Below are positions 16,100-24,765 of a DNA stretch of 64,000 nucleotides, piece by piece; position 1 is the stretch's first letter; each line of letters begins with the position of its first letter. Origin of the DNA: Ktedonosporobacter rubrisoli (GTDB lineage: Bacteria > Chloroflexota > Ktedonobacteria > Ktedonobacterales > Ktedonobacteraceae); contig NZ_CP035758.1 of the NCBI RefSeq assembly GCF_004208415.1, positions 682,001 to 746,000 on the forward strand, read 5' to 3'. The notes below the pieces were generated by a model. The model searched no databases. It worked only from the letters and a program-made list of their open reading frames with translations, and had not been told where the DNA came from. A program made the position numbers and the translations under genes.

Positions 16100-18898
16100 A
16101 TGTCAGCTACATCACATCTCGGCAAAGTCTTGAAGATATTCTACTCGTATGCGCGGCCTGATAAGAAACTACGAGATGAATTAGCTAAGCATTTGAGCGG
16201 CCTACAGCGGCAGGGGCTGATCGCAGGCTGGTACGACGGAGAGATCATAGCTGGAAGCGAGCGAGATACAGAGCTTAAAAAATATCTCAAATTGTCTGAT
16301 ATCATTCTTCTCCTGATCAGCCCTGATTTTGTCGCATCAGACTATTGCTATTGTACGGAAATGGACCAGGCATTGGAGAGACATAAGCGAGGAGAAGCCT
16401 ACGTTATTCCTATTTTGCTTCGACCAACAGCTCTTAAAGGGCTCCCCTTTGCTTTCTTGCAATTATTGCCACCGAATGGCAAGCCTGTTACCAGGAGCAA
16501 GGATAAAGATGCCGCATTTTTAAAGATCACAGAAGCTCTTAGAAACGTCATAGACGAGATCGGCGCAAAATTGCCATCTGAGCCCGCCCCTCCAGGACGA
16601 ACGCAGGCAGCGTCATCCTACTGGAAAGTTCCCTATCCCCGCAATGACTTCTTTATCGGACGTGATTCCGTCCTGGAGCAGCTACACACAACATTTCTAG
16701 CGCGCAAGACGGGAGTCGTTGTTCAGACTTTGAATGGATTGGGAGGAATCGGGAAAACGCAAATTGCCCTCGAATATGTCTATCGTTATACGCAAACATA
16801 TCAGGCAATCTTCTGGGTAGCAGCTGATCCACAAGGAGACCTGCTTGCTGATTTTGTGAGCATTGCCCAATTTTTACAGCTGCCAGAGAAAGATGAGCCG
16901 GATCAGGGTATCATCGTTGAGGCGATTAAACAATGGTTCCAGCAACACGAAGGATGGCTACTGCTATTTGACAATGTGGAGGATATAACTGCTGTCAATG
17001 CCTTTCGCCCGTCCGCGGGCCAGGGGCATATTCTCATCACCACCCGTGCACAGGCGACTGGGACCATTGCAACTCCTTGCGAGGTAGAACCAATGGATCT
17101 ACAAGAGGGTGCACAATTTCTGTTGCGACGCGCGAAGCGCCTTCCTGCGGATCTGCCACTTGAGCAGGTGGAGAACCAGGAAAGAATTGCCGCAGGGGAG
17201 ATCTCTCAACTCTTCGGCGGCCATCCTCTCGCGCTCGATCAGGCAGGAGCTTATGTGGAAGAAACGGGACAGCACCTCGCGGACTACCTCGATCTGTACC
17301 AGCACCGGCACGCAGCATTGTTAAGCCACAGGGGCGACACCAGTACAGATCATCCTGAATCGGTAATGATGACCTTCTCGCTGGCCCTTGAAAGCGTTGA
17401 ACGCACGAGATCGGATGCTGCCGAATTGCTGCGCTTCTGCGCTTTTTTGCACCCGGATGCACTCCCTGAGGAGTTGCTTACCGCAGGTGCTCTCTCCTTT
17501 GAGCCCCGTCATCAGAGAATTGCCCATGATCCCTTTGAGCTAAATGCTGCCCTCTCGGTGCTGCGCAAATACTCGCTGATTAAGCGCAACCCTGCGACAA
17601 AAACCGTGAGCGTCCACCGCCTGGTGCAAGAAGTGCTCAAAAATAGCATGGAGCAAGAACAGCAGCGACAACGGGCCGAGTCTGTGGTACGAACGCTGGG
17701 CCGCGCATTTCCTGATGGCGAGCCTGCTTCGTGGCCTATCTGTCAGCGTTATTTACCGCATGCCAGGATAGGCATACAGCTGCTTGAATTTTGGCAAATG
17801 CGTTTCGTCGAGGCCGTTCAGCTGCTCAATCGCGTCGGATACTATCTGTATAAACGCGCTGAATATGTTGAAGCCCAGTTGCACTTCGAACACGCCCTGA
17901 AATTGCTAGCAGAAGAAGAGGAACCACTGCTCACCGCTCAAATTCTTAGCAATCTCGGAGTTGTGCAGCTTCTTCTGGCTCACTATCCACAGGCTGAACT
18001 TTCTCTGAAAAGGGCCTTACGTCTGCGCGAGCAACAGTTAGAGCCAACCCACGTCGAGCTAGCCCAAAATCTTAACGAGCTGGCCGGAGTCTATCATAAT
18101 CAGGGGCAATTGAGCAGGGCAGAACCGCTGTATCAGCAGGCGCTCACCATTCAAGAACAAGCATTGGGAATGGAAGATCCTGCGACGGTTCGTACCCTCA
18201 GCAATCTAGCCTTATTAAACTATAGTCAGAAGAAGTATGCCGAGGCTGAAGTGGTCAATAAAAGAGTGCTGGCAATCCGAGAAAAGCAGCTTGGCGCAAA
18301 GCATGTAGATACCGGTCGGAGCTTGCTTAATCTTGCATATGTCTACTACCGACAGCAAAGATATACCGAGGCTGATCCTCTGTTCAGGCGCGCCCTGGCC
18401 ATCTACCAGGAGGCTTACGGCCCGGAACATCCTCAGACGATGATAGCATTGAACGGCCTGGGACTGCTCTACACTGCGCTCAAACGCTACGATGAAGCCG
18501 AATCGCTTTTCCAGCAGATCTTGACGCGCTGGGAGGAAGCCTACGGTCCACAGTATCCCAGGATCGCGGGCGTACTCAATGCGCAGGCAACAATTTCTTT
18601 GCATAAAGAACTGCCCGATGAAGCCGAATCCTTGTTAAGGCGAGCTTTGCAGATTTGGGAACAAAAATCCTGGTTGGAAGAGCTCGACTTTATTGCCAGT
18701 TTCAAGCAAACAGCTCGCGTTTACGAGCGTCAAGAAAAATATGTGCAAGCCGAAGCGCTCTACAAGTTGGTCATTACGCTCCTCCAGCGCGACCGGGGCG
18801 AAGCCCATCAAGAGGTTGCTACGGCCCAAGAGGAATATACCTCTTTTCTACACAGAAGAAGAGGCAATTCCACAAATGAGGACAGTAATACTGGCTAA
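16100..18898 (+). CDS. TIR / NB-ARC (STAND) / TPR protein
   Basis: 932 residues in three parts. Residues about 9-150 form a TIR domain (KIFYSYARPDKKLRDELAKH, then DIILLLISPDFVASDYC and a CTEMDQAL segment that supplies the candidate catalytic Glu). Residues about 185-500 are an NB-ARC STAND ATPase with P-loop GLGGIGKT near 215, Walker B LLLFDNVE near 288, sensor ILITTR and a GHPLALDQAG helix. Residues about 567-920 hold eight tetratricopeptide repeats with the kinesin-light-chain spacing. This NLR-like plan is known for ligand-gated NAD-cleaving defence proteins, and also for uncharacterised signalling proteins abundant in Ktedonobacteria. The start follows AGATAGGAAAG. The 3' end overlaps the convergent radical SAM gene by four bases. 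Confidence 0.9.
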   Translation: MSATSHLGKVLKIFYSYARPDKKLRDELAKHLSGLQRQGLIAGWYDGEIIAGSERDTELKKYLKLSDIILLLISPDFVASDYCYCTEMDQALERHKRGEAYVIPILLRPTALKGLPFAFLQLLPPNGKPVTRSKDKDAAFLKITEALRNVIDEIGAKLPSEPAPPGRTQAASSYWKVPYPRNDFFIGRDSVLEQLHTTFLARKTGVVVQTLNGLGGIGKTQIALEYVYRYTQTYQAIFWVAADPQGDLLADFVSIAQFLQLPEKDEPDQGIIVEAIKQWFQQHEGWLLLFDNVEDITAVNAFRPSAGQGHILITTRAQATGTIATPCEVEPMDLQEGAQFLLRRAKRLPADLPLEQVENQERIAAGEISQLFGGHPLALDQAGAYVEETGQHLADYLDLYQHRHAALLSHRGDTSTDHPESVMMTFSLALESVERTRSDAAELLRFCAFLHPDALPEELLTAGALSFEPRHQRIAHDPFELNAALSVLRKYSLIKRNPATKTVSVHRLVQEVLKNSMEQEQQRQRAESVVRTLGRAFPDGEPASWPICQRYLPHARIGIQLLEFWQMRFVEAVQLLNRVGYYLYKRAEYVEAQLHFEHALKLLAEEEEPLLTAQILSNLGVVQLLLAHYPQAELSLKRALRLREQQLEPTHVELAQNLNELAGVYHNQGQLSRAEPLYQQALTIQEQALGMEDPATVRTLSNLALLNYSQKKYAEAEVVNKRVLAIREKQLGAKHVDTGRSLLNLAYVYYRQQRYTEADPLFRRALAIYQEAYGPEHPQTMIALNGLGLLYTALKRYDEAESLFQQILTRWEEAYGPQYPRIAGVLNAQATISLHKELPDEAESLLRRALQIWEQKSWLEELDFIASFKQTARVYERQEKYVQAEALYKLVITLLQRDRGEAHQEVATAQEEYTSFLHRRRGNSTNEDSNTG

Positions 18899-20037
18899 TG
18901 GATGCTCTCCTGAGACAATTTCTTGAGATATTCCATAACCACATCTGTCGTCGCCTTGATTTTTAAACGGCAATGCGTCGTTTCGGTAGTGGCAAAAGAG
19001 CCAGTTTCACTGAGCTTATTGGCCGGGGAGCCTCCACCGCAAAAGACGAAATAGTCGCATGTCTCTCTGCACATGCTGACTCCACGCTGTACCTCGGCGT
19101 TGATGTCCTGAAACGTTGGATGGGAGAGCATATCCTCCAGCCGGTTTTGAGAAACGTTGCCAAAGAGAAAGTGTGAATAACGCGGATGGCTAAGCGTGAG
19201 CAGTTCAGGGGAGAGAGTAGAGATGTTGCCATCGCAATCAAAGCTGATCACCGCAAGCGGCGTATTGGCCTGAGAGCGAACCTGGTGCTCCGCAGTGGTG
19301 ATACGCTCGATAAGCTCATCTATCTCACGTATAAAGGGCGGCTGCTGACAGGCTTCCCTCAATTCAAGTATGCGGCGCAGAAAGGCGCGGTAGTTCTCCA
19401 GGTCGTTCCCGGCGTTGAGCGGTATCTCTTGCACCATTCCTAAAGCCTCTTCAAGCAGAAAAGAAACAGACCTGATGCCGCGTTCAAGAAGGAACTGCCA
19501 GAGAAGGTCTGGATAAGGTAGCGTCTCTCTTGTGAGAACCAGGAGGACGGTTGGAAAGATGCCGTTGGCTTGCAAGAGATCAATATTACGCACAATACGT
19601 GCAAACGTTCCTCGCCCCTCGCGATCCACGCGATGGGCATCGTGAAGAGATTGTGGCCCATCTAAACTGATACTAACACCTATCTGATGGGTATTGATAA
19701 AATCACACCAGCGTTGCGTAATGTGCATGCCGTTGGTCTGAAAGACGAAGGTGACAGGTATGTGGCATGGATTATGCTGCTCTACGAGCTGAAAGGCTTC
19801 TTCATAGAAGCGTATAGGCATCGTCATTGGCTCGCCAGCATGCCAGACAATCCTTACGTGATCTGCAAGCAATGACGAAGAAAAAATAGCCTGGAAGATG
19901 AGGGACAATGTGTTACGGCTCATGCGTCGTTGAGCCTGACGATGAGGCAAGTAACAATAATCACAATCCATATTACAGAATGATGTTGGCTGGAGAATGA
20001 ATTCCTGAGTTGTGAGACCGAGCTGACGTGCTGACAT
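18895..20037 (-). CDS. Radical SAM/SPASM peptide maturase, GrrM/OscB-like
   Basis: 380 residues. The radical SAM cluster motif is C21-x3-C25-x2-C28 (CNMDCDYC). The C-terminal part carries a SPASM-type set of cysteines C323, C327, C333 and C356 in the context CDYFVFCGGGSPANKL, then a TETTHC segment; this CGGG(A/S)P-NKL pattern marks the GrrM/FxsB-like maturases that build carbon-carbon cyclophane links in ribosomal peptides. A large SD (AGGAGGAGCGGA) lies 9-20 bases before the ATG. The only gene directly upstream, 18 bases away, encodes an 87-residue candidate precursor. No transporter or protease gene is adjacent. Confidence 0.85.
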   Translation of the reverse strand: MSARQLGLTTQEFILQPTSFCNMDCDYCYLPHRQAQRRMSRNTLSLIFQAIFSSSLLADHVRIVWHAGEPMTMPIRFYEEAFQLVEQHNPCHIPVTFVFQTNGMHITQRWCDFINTHQIGVSISLDGPQSLHDAHRVDREGRGTFARIVRNIDLLQANGIFPTVLLVLTRETLPYPDLLWQFLLERGIRSVSFLLEEALGMVQEIPLNAGNDLENYRAFLRRILELREACQQPPFIREIDELIERITTAEHQVRSQANTPLAVISFDCDGNISTLSPELLTLSHPRYSHFLFGNVSQNRLEDMLSHPTFQDINAEVQRGVSMCRETCDYFVFCGGGSPANKLSETGSFATTETTHCRLKIKATTDVVMEYLKKLSQESIH

Positions 20038-20055
20038 AATGAAAGTCCGCTCCTC

Positions 20056-20319
20056 CTAGTCTTTCTCAGCCTGCTTTCCTGCGCACGGAGACTGCTCCCA
20101 GGTCAGCCAATCTCGTCGGCGGTAGGCAGGTTGAATAGGCCCTGGTGTTCCCGCAGAAGCAGCGCGAATCTCTTCCCTTGAAGAGAGTGAAGTAGCTTCT
20201 GGGTCGCTGATAGAGAGGGGTATGTCAATGCCAAGTTGTCGTCTGAGATGTAAAACACTGTCAATCAGGCTGGGGAAACGGTCAGTTGGTGTGGAAACAA
20301 TTAATTGATGTGGAAACAT
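20056..20319 (-). CDS. Candidate RiPP precursor peptide
   Basis: 87 residues with no recognised domain. GGAAGGAAC lies before the ATG, supporting translation, and the stop is 18 bases from the radical SAM start, so the two are one unit. The N-terminal 50 residues look like a leader (LIVSTPTDRFPSLIDSVLHLRRQLGIDIPL, amphipathic). The C-terminal tail after a G-P hinge reads AYRRRDWLTWEQSPC: Y66-R-R, W71-L-T and W74-E-Q fit the aromatic-x-x three-residue pattern used for cyclophane formation. It is not glycine-rich as known GrrA precursors are. Identification as a substrate rests on position and tail chemistry only. Confidence 0.55.
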   Translation of the reverse strand: MFPHQLIVSTPTDRFPSLIDSVLHLRRQLGIDIPLSISDPEATSLSSREEIRAASAGTPGPIQPAYRRRDWLTWEQSPCAGKQAEKD

Positions 20320-20431
20320 TTGAGGTTCCTTCCTTACTATATGTGCTGATTGATGGTAGAGAAACTGATCTAAACATACTGCGTACGCGCGGAGGCATTA
20401 ATCCTAAGCGCAGTGAGATCAGGCAAGCGGG

Positions 20432-20449
20432 ACGAGTGAGCTCACTCGT
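20432..20449. repeat. 18-base perfect palindrome
   Basis: ACGAGTGAGCTCACTCGT, self-complementary over its full length, lies between the attenuator-like hairpin and the precursor gene. It could be an operator for the peptide operon or a second small hairpin. Confidence 0.5.
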
Positions 20450-20458
20450 GAGCAAAGC

Positions 20459-20489
20459 AAAAAGCCAGAGTGATGCTGTATCACTCTGG
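20459..20489 (-). terminator. Intrinsic terminator in front of the peptide operon
   Basis: On the reverse strand, arms CCAGAGTGAT and ATCACTCTGG (10 perfect pairs, 20489-20480 and 20474-20465, five-base loop) are followed directly by CTTTTTGCTTT. It faces the candidate precursor gene, 140 bases before its start. No gene upstream on that strand obviously needs it (the LLM gene has its own hairpin at 21228-21275), so it may be an attenuator in the operon leader. Confidence 0.7.
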
Positions 20490-21227
20490 GCATAAGATGT
20501 GATAAGGCTTGGAGAAGATAGTACGATACTCTGCTTTAGAGGAGAAATGAAACGGAGCCTGGAGACAGCTAGAAATGGGGGCATCCTCCACTCCCACCAA
20601 CCAACCGCAGTCAACCCCAACAACATTCTTATATGTCTATATATAAATATTTCTACCTGGGGGGGTGGGTCAATGCAGAAACTGCTCGCATATTTACATT
20701 ACGGTTAATGCCGCCTGCTTCCTGTCTGTACTCGCTCGTCATCAGTCTGGCAGCTTCAGGAAACACGCAAAAATAGCGAACAAATGTTCGTTCCCCATTG
20801 GAAGCAGAGGAAGGGCGTGGCACATAGGAGATTTTGTCAACATGAGTATCAGCGCCGCTCACCTTGATCCTCTCATCGCTCCAGCCATTGATAGTTCTAT
20901 AACGAGAATGCGTCGCCCTATCGATCGACACATTTCGATTTATTTGCCTCGGGCAGCTCATTTGACAGCCTGGAAACGTCTCGTCAGAGCCACTCATCAG
21001 ACAAGAAAACCCCTCTCTCGTATTTCTGCGTGCTTAAACAACCTTACAAGTACAGGATACCATAGAAAATCCTCCTATACCAGAGCCTTATAGAGGTATT
21101 TGCAATAAAAAGGAACATCTCGGTGGGTTATCTATACAAAAAACACTCTTCAGCGGCTTGAGAGTGTCAAGCCAGATAAAAGTGCGAGATCTTGGCCTGG
21201 CGGTAATCAAAGCAACAAGGCAAGCCA
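20490..21227. other. Non-coding stretch with low-complexity segment
   Basis: About 740 bases with no credible gene. A pyrimidine/purine-skewed part (20585-20668) contains CACCAACCAACC-like repeats and a run of seven G. On the reverse strand TTGACC (20673-20668) with TATTTA (20649-20644, 18-base spacer) is a possible promoter that would place the terminator at 20459-20489 inside the leader of the peptide operon. Longer open frames here (20653-20997 reverse, 20665-21093 forward) resemble nothing known and lack ribosome sites. Confidence 0.45.
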
Positions 21228-21275
21228 GGGCGCTGACAGGAAGTGGTCTCTTAGATGTTCTTCCTGTCAGCGCCC
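21228..21275. terminator. Long hairpin after the LLM oxidoreductase gene
   Basis: Perfect 16-base arms (21228-21243 and 21260-21275) with a 16-base loop, 57 bases past the reverse-strand stop at 21332. No T run follows on the reverse strand and only CTTTATCATT follows on the forward strand, so it may act as an mRNA 3' stabiliser as well as a terminator. Confidence 0.55.
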
Positions 21276-21331
21276 CTTTATCATTATTGCAGGCTCGTTA
21301 TATCTCGCTCATATTGAGAGGGAGTGCCAGC

Positions 21332-22243
21332 TCAGCCCTGCTTCAGCAGCTTGATGGCAGGCGCAAGCCGCTCCAGTCCCTCAACTCCCTGGGGCTCAAA
21401 CTGGATAATGACATGCTTCACACCCTCGTTAGCAAATTCGCGCAAACTCTGAGCAATCTGCTCAGGCGTGCCCGAAATAGCATTTTTATTCTCACCCTTC
21501 TCGTCGTCTTTTAGCAAACTCATCACAATGCCAGCAGTCAATTCAACCTCATTGGGATCGCGTCCCACCTCTTTGCAGGCGGCCAGCAATTGTGCATAGG
21601 GCTCCTTAACCTGCTCTGCCGAGGTATGCCAGTGCGTATTCCAGGCATCGGCATAACGAGCGACAAGGCGCGTCATGCGGGGCTTACGCGAGCCGATCAT
21701 GATACGTGGTCCCTTTGGCGAGGGTCCCTGCGGTTTCGACACACAGTTTGAAAGTTGATAGTAGCGCCCCTCAAAGTCTACCTTGCCTTCACGCAGCAGA
21801 GAAGTGATGATCTGGAGAGCTTCCTCAAAGCGACTGAAGAGATGATCAAATGGGAAACCAAAGGCCTCGTATTCTGGTTGGTGCCAGCCTGCCCCAAGAC
21901 CCAGGATAAAACGGCCATTGCTGATCTCATCCATAGTTGCAGCCATGCGAGCCAGCAGGGCTGGAGAACGAAAAGAAGTGCAGGCCACCAGCGTACCAAG
22001 CTGAATGTTAGTGCTCAAAGGGGCCAGGGCCGCCAGGGCCGTCATGACCTCCCAGCAACCTGCCTCTTCGTCGCCAAAGCGGTAGAGCAGATGGTCGGGC
22101 AGCCAATAGGAATCCAGACCTATCTCTTCGGCAACTTTTACCGTCTCTTGCAAATCGCGAAAGGATGGCGTTTTGCCCTGAAAAGAATATTCAAAGGTTG
22201 AACAGATTACGCCAACCTTCAGCGGTTGTTCTGGTGTATGCAT
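21332..22243 (-). CDS. LLM-class F420- or FMN-dependent oxidoreductase
   Basis: 303-residue luciferase-like TIM-barrel enzyme. Family features include VAEEIGLDSYWLPDHL, VMTALAALAPLSTNIQLGTLVACTSFRSPALLARMAATMDEIS in pieces across residues 65-110, GLGAGWHQPEYEAFGFPF and IMIGSRKPRMTRLVARYADAWN. These F420-type relatives reduce or oxidise small organic substrates; the exact reaction is not readable. AGGAGAAG precedes the ATG. It stands alone between a hairpin and a long intergenic region. Confidence 0.88.
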   Translation of the reverse strand: MHTPEQPLKVGVICSTFEYSFQGKTPSFRDLQETVKVAEEIGLDSYWLPDHLLYRFGDEEAGCWEVMTALAALAPLSTNIQLGTLVACTSFRSPALLARMAATMDEISNGRFILGLGAGWHQPEYEAFGFPFDHLFSRFEEALQIITSLLREGKVDFEGRYYQLSNCVSKPQGPSPKGPRIMIGSRKPRMTRLVARYADAWNTHWHTSAEQVKEPYAQLLAACKEVGRDPNEVELTAGIVMSLLKDDEKGENKNAISGTPEQIAQSLREFANEGVKHVIIQFEPQGVEGLERLAPAIKLLKQG

Positions 22244-22843
22244 TCTCTTCTCCTGACGTTTACTAAATAGTAAGCACTACATGCTTTGTCCCACTTCGCC
22301 GAAAGAGCTGATATAGAAGCCAATGAAGATCAAATGAAATTGGGGATTGATACAAGGGAAATGACTATCAAAAACCCTGTACTACTTCCTGATATGGGCC
22401 CTCTAGCCAGCTTTATTCTTCGACTAAGGACTGATTCTCAATTTCCGGACGCGCTCTTATTGTGTCACAGCCTACTAAGCCCTGGCAACTAGAGGCGCGG
22501 CTTCCGTAATAGCCCTACTTTTCCCTTTGGGGCAAATAATGTAAACTCAGATTGATTTCTCAGTTGGTGTGAGCTTTGCACTTTACGAAGTCGTATATCT
22601 AGATAAGTAACTCTGATAGATCCATTTAGAAATATATCTATCCAGAATTATCAAAGAGAACTCGCATCATCCCGGCATATACCTTCAGTTATCCCTAAAA
22701 AAGATCAGTTTTTACCCATCTACCGGCGAAGAACATAGCCTTGTTATGCGCCTGGGGTCTACCCAGAATGCAAACCGTTTCTTCAATACAAGCATTTCAG
22801 CCAATGCGTGAGCGTTCTATGGCTGAAGAAGGAGATGGACTTT
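22244..22843. other. 600-base upstream region of the binding-protein gene
   Basis: No credible gene. Two small dyads lie close together: the palindrome TATCTAGATA (22596-22605) and GATAGAT (22615-22621) facing ATCTATC (22636-22642). They share the TATCTA/TAGATA word and could bind a regulator of the following lipoprotein gene. Confidence 0.35.
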
Positions 22844-24613
22844 ATGAAGTTCTCTAAAAAGGTGTTGTTACCAGTAATTATGGTACTCGCCACCTTGCTC
22901 GCTGCCTGCGGTAGTAGTAGTACTAGTGGAGGAACTCAAACGAGCACGCAGGCCGCCAAAGCCCCCGACAAACAGCAGATCCTCGTCTATCCTATCGCCG
23001 GCGTCGCCGACCTGGCCACCCTCGACCCAGCGCTCGCCGAAGACGTCTATTCAAGCCAGGCTATCGGCACAATGTTTAACGGGCTGGTAACCTATAACAA
23101 CAAAACGCAGATTGTGCCCGATCTTGCCAAATCCTACGATCTGAGCAAAGATGGCCTCTCGTGGACCTTCCATCTGCGCCCGGATCTCAAGTTTAGCGAC
23201 GGCACTGCCCTCACCTCAGCTGATGTCGTCTATAGCATTGATCGCGCGCTGCAGCCGGCTACTAAATCTGGTTTTGCCATCAACGAACTTGGCCCCATCA
23301 AGGACGCTGACAAGCTCAATTCGGGCAAGATCAAGACAATCATCGGCGATAGCTTGCTCGCCCCGGACCCTCAGACAGTGGTCATCATTACCAGCAAAAA
23401 AGCTGCCTATCTACTGGATGCACTGACAGTCTCAGTTGGCAACGTCCTGGAAAAGAGCTTCGTCGAAAAAAATGGCACCAGCTGGACTGATCATCTCGCC
23501 GATACAGGTTCCGGCGGCAACGCTGGCCCCTGGATTCTACAGAACTACACGCGTAGCAAATCGCTCACTTTTGTTCCCAATCCCTATTATTTTGGAACAA
23601 AGCCACAGCTGAAAAAAGTTGTAATGCCTCTTTACTCACAAAAAGATACCACCTATAAGGATTATCAGGTCAATCGCGTAGATTTCTCGTTTGTGCCGAC
23701 GATCAAATTAAACGATGCCAAGGCGCTGCCAAGTGGACAATATCGAACAGACCCCAGCTTGCGCCTCTCCTGGTTCGCAATGAATTACCTGGTCAAGCCC
23801 TTCGATAATATCAAGATTCGCCAGGCTTTCTCTCTTGCAGTCAATCGCGATTTGATCGCCACCAAGGTCTGGAAAGATTCTGTCACTCCTTCCTATCATA
23901 TCATTCCTAATGGGACCGCTGGCTATAATCCTGACCTGACCGGCCCGGCCGGCGTCAAGAGCACGGCCGGCGATGCCACGACAGCCAAAAAACTATTTCA
24001 GGAGGGCTTGCAGGAAGAGGGCATGACAACAGCCACCATGCCTCCTATTGTCTTTGAGGTCTCTTCTCAAGGCATTCAGGATCAGCGCGACATGTACGCA
24101 GCGATACAGCAAATGTGGCAGAGTACGTTTGGTATCCCGGTGAAAGTTAACGATATCGACTTCAACAAGCTGGTTAAGGATATCACAGGAACTGTTGGCA
24201 ATACCAATTTGATGGCCTTTGCCATAGGTTGGACGGGCACGCCTGATCCCCAAAACTGGATGACGAATCAGTTCGGCCCAAACTCGACAATTAACCTTGG
24301 CAACTATGGCAATAACCAATCTACTGATGCCGCCCAGCAAAAGCAGGCTCAGCAGCTGATGGAGCAGGCTGATGCCGAGGTGGCCAGTCCTGAGCAGCGT
24401 GCAAAGCTCTATGACCAGGCGGAACAACAATTGGTCAATGATGTGGCCTGGCTCACGCTCTATCAGGTTAAGACTGTCTATGTGGTCAAGCCGTGTGTTG
24501 CTAACTGGCCGCACAACCCCTTTGGACAAGCGGGCATTGCTTATCAGCCTGATTGGGCCAACATCTATATCACGAATGCAGGGCCGTGCGCAAACACTGC
24601 CGACTATCAATAA
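22844..24613 (+). CDS. Peptide/nickel-type ABC substrate-binding lipoprotein (SBP family 5)
   Basis: 589 residues. Lipoprotein signal with lipobox LAAC, cysteine at residue 22, then a Ser/Gly/Thr linker. The body shows the family 5 pattern: DLATLDPALAEDVYSSQAIGTMFNGLV, a WTFHLRPDLKFSDGTALTSADVVYS segment in the first lobe and IRQAFSLAVNRDLIA in the second. It binds peptides or similar solutes outside the membrane for an Opp/Dpp-type importer. ATG 22844 follows AAGGAG with nine bases spacing; a GTG at 22808 in frame is less likely. No permease or ATPase genes are next to it, so it is an orphan receptor that must use a transporter encoded elsewhere. Confidence 0.92.
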   Translation: MKFSKKVLLPVIMVLATLLAACGSSSTSGGTQTSTQAAKAPDKQQILVYPIAGVADLATLDPALAEDVYSSQAIGTMFNGLVTYNNKTQIVPDLAKSYDLSKDGLSWTFHLRPDLKFSDGTALTSADVVYSIDRALQPATKSGFAINELGPIKDADKLNSGKIKTIIGDSLLAPDPQTVVIITSKKAAYLLDALTVSVGNVLEKSFVEKNGTSWTDHLADTGSGGNAGPWILQNYTRSKSLTFVPNPYYFGTKPQLKKVVMPLYSQKDTTYKDYQVNRVDFSFVPTIKLNDAKALPSGQYRTDPSLRLSWFAMNYLVKPFDNIKIRQAFSLAVNRDLIATKVWKDSVTPSYHIIPNGTAGYNPDLTGPAGVKSTAGDATTAKKLFQEGLQEEGMTTATMPPIVFEVSSQGIQDQRDMYAAIQQMWQSTFGIPVKVNDIDFNKLVKDITGTVGNTNLMAFAIGWTGTPDPQNWMTNQFGPNSTINLGNYGNNQSTDAAQQKQAQQLMEQADAEVASPEQRAKLYDQAEQQLVNDVAWLTLYQVKTVYVVKPCVANWPHNPFGQAGIAYQPDWANIYITNAGPCANTADYQ

Positions 24614-24623
24614 AGTGCTGCCA

Positions 24624-24753
24624 GGCTCTCACCTCATTTCAGAGAGCCAAAGAACGATCTGCCTTCCTCAGACGTGAAGAGGGCAGATCAAGTAAGCAGC
24701 TTACCAATCAAGAAGCCTCGCCCTCAGCCACCTAGCGGTCGGTGAGGCTTCTT
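24624..24753 (+). terminator. Cluster of three hairpins ending in a terminator
   Basis: GGCTCTC/GAGAGCC (24624-24648), GATCTGCC/GGCAGATC (24656-24689) and AAGAAGCCTC/GAGGCTTCTT (24710-24753) follow one another between the converging binding-protein and LppX-like genes. The third has T-rich flanks in both directions (TTCTTCT forward) and is the likely bidirectional terminator. Confidence 0.65.
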
Positions 24754-24765
24754 CTCAGTGCATAG

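Noticed and set aside
20662..20668. Run of G next to TATA-rich DNA as a phase-variable promoter
   Set aside because: A seven-base run is short and no variation can be seen from one sequence; kept only as a note under the intergenic region.
20653..21093. Overlapping open frames on both strands between the peptide operon and the LLM gene
   Set aside because: No ribosome sites, no family features, and compositions typical of chance frames.
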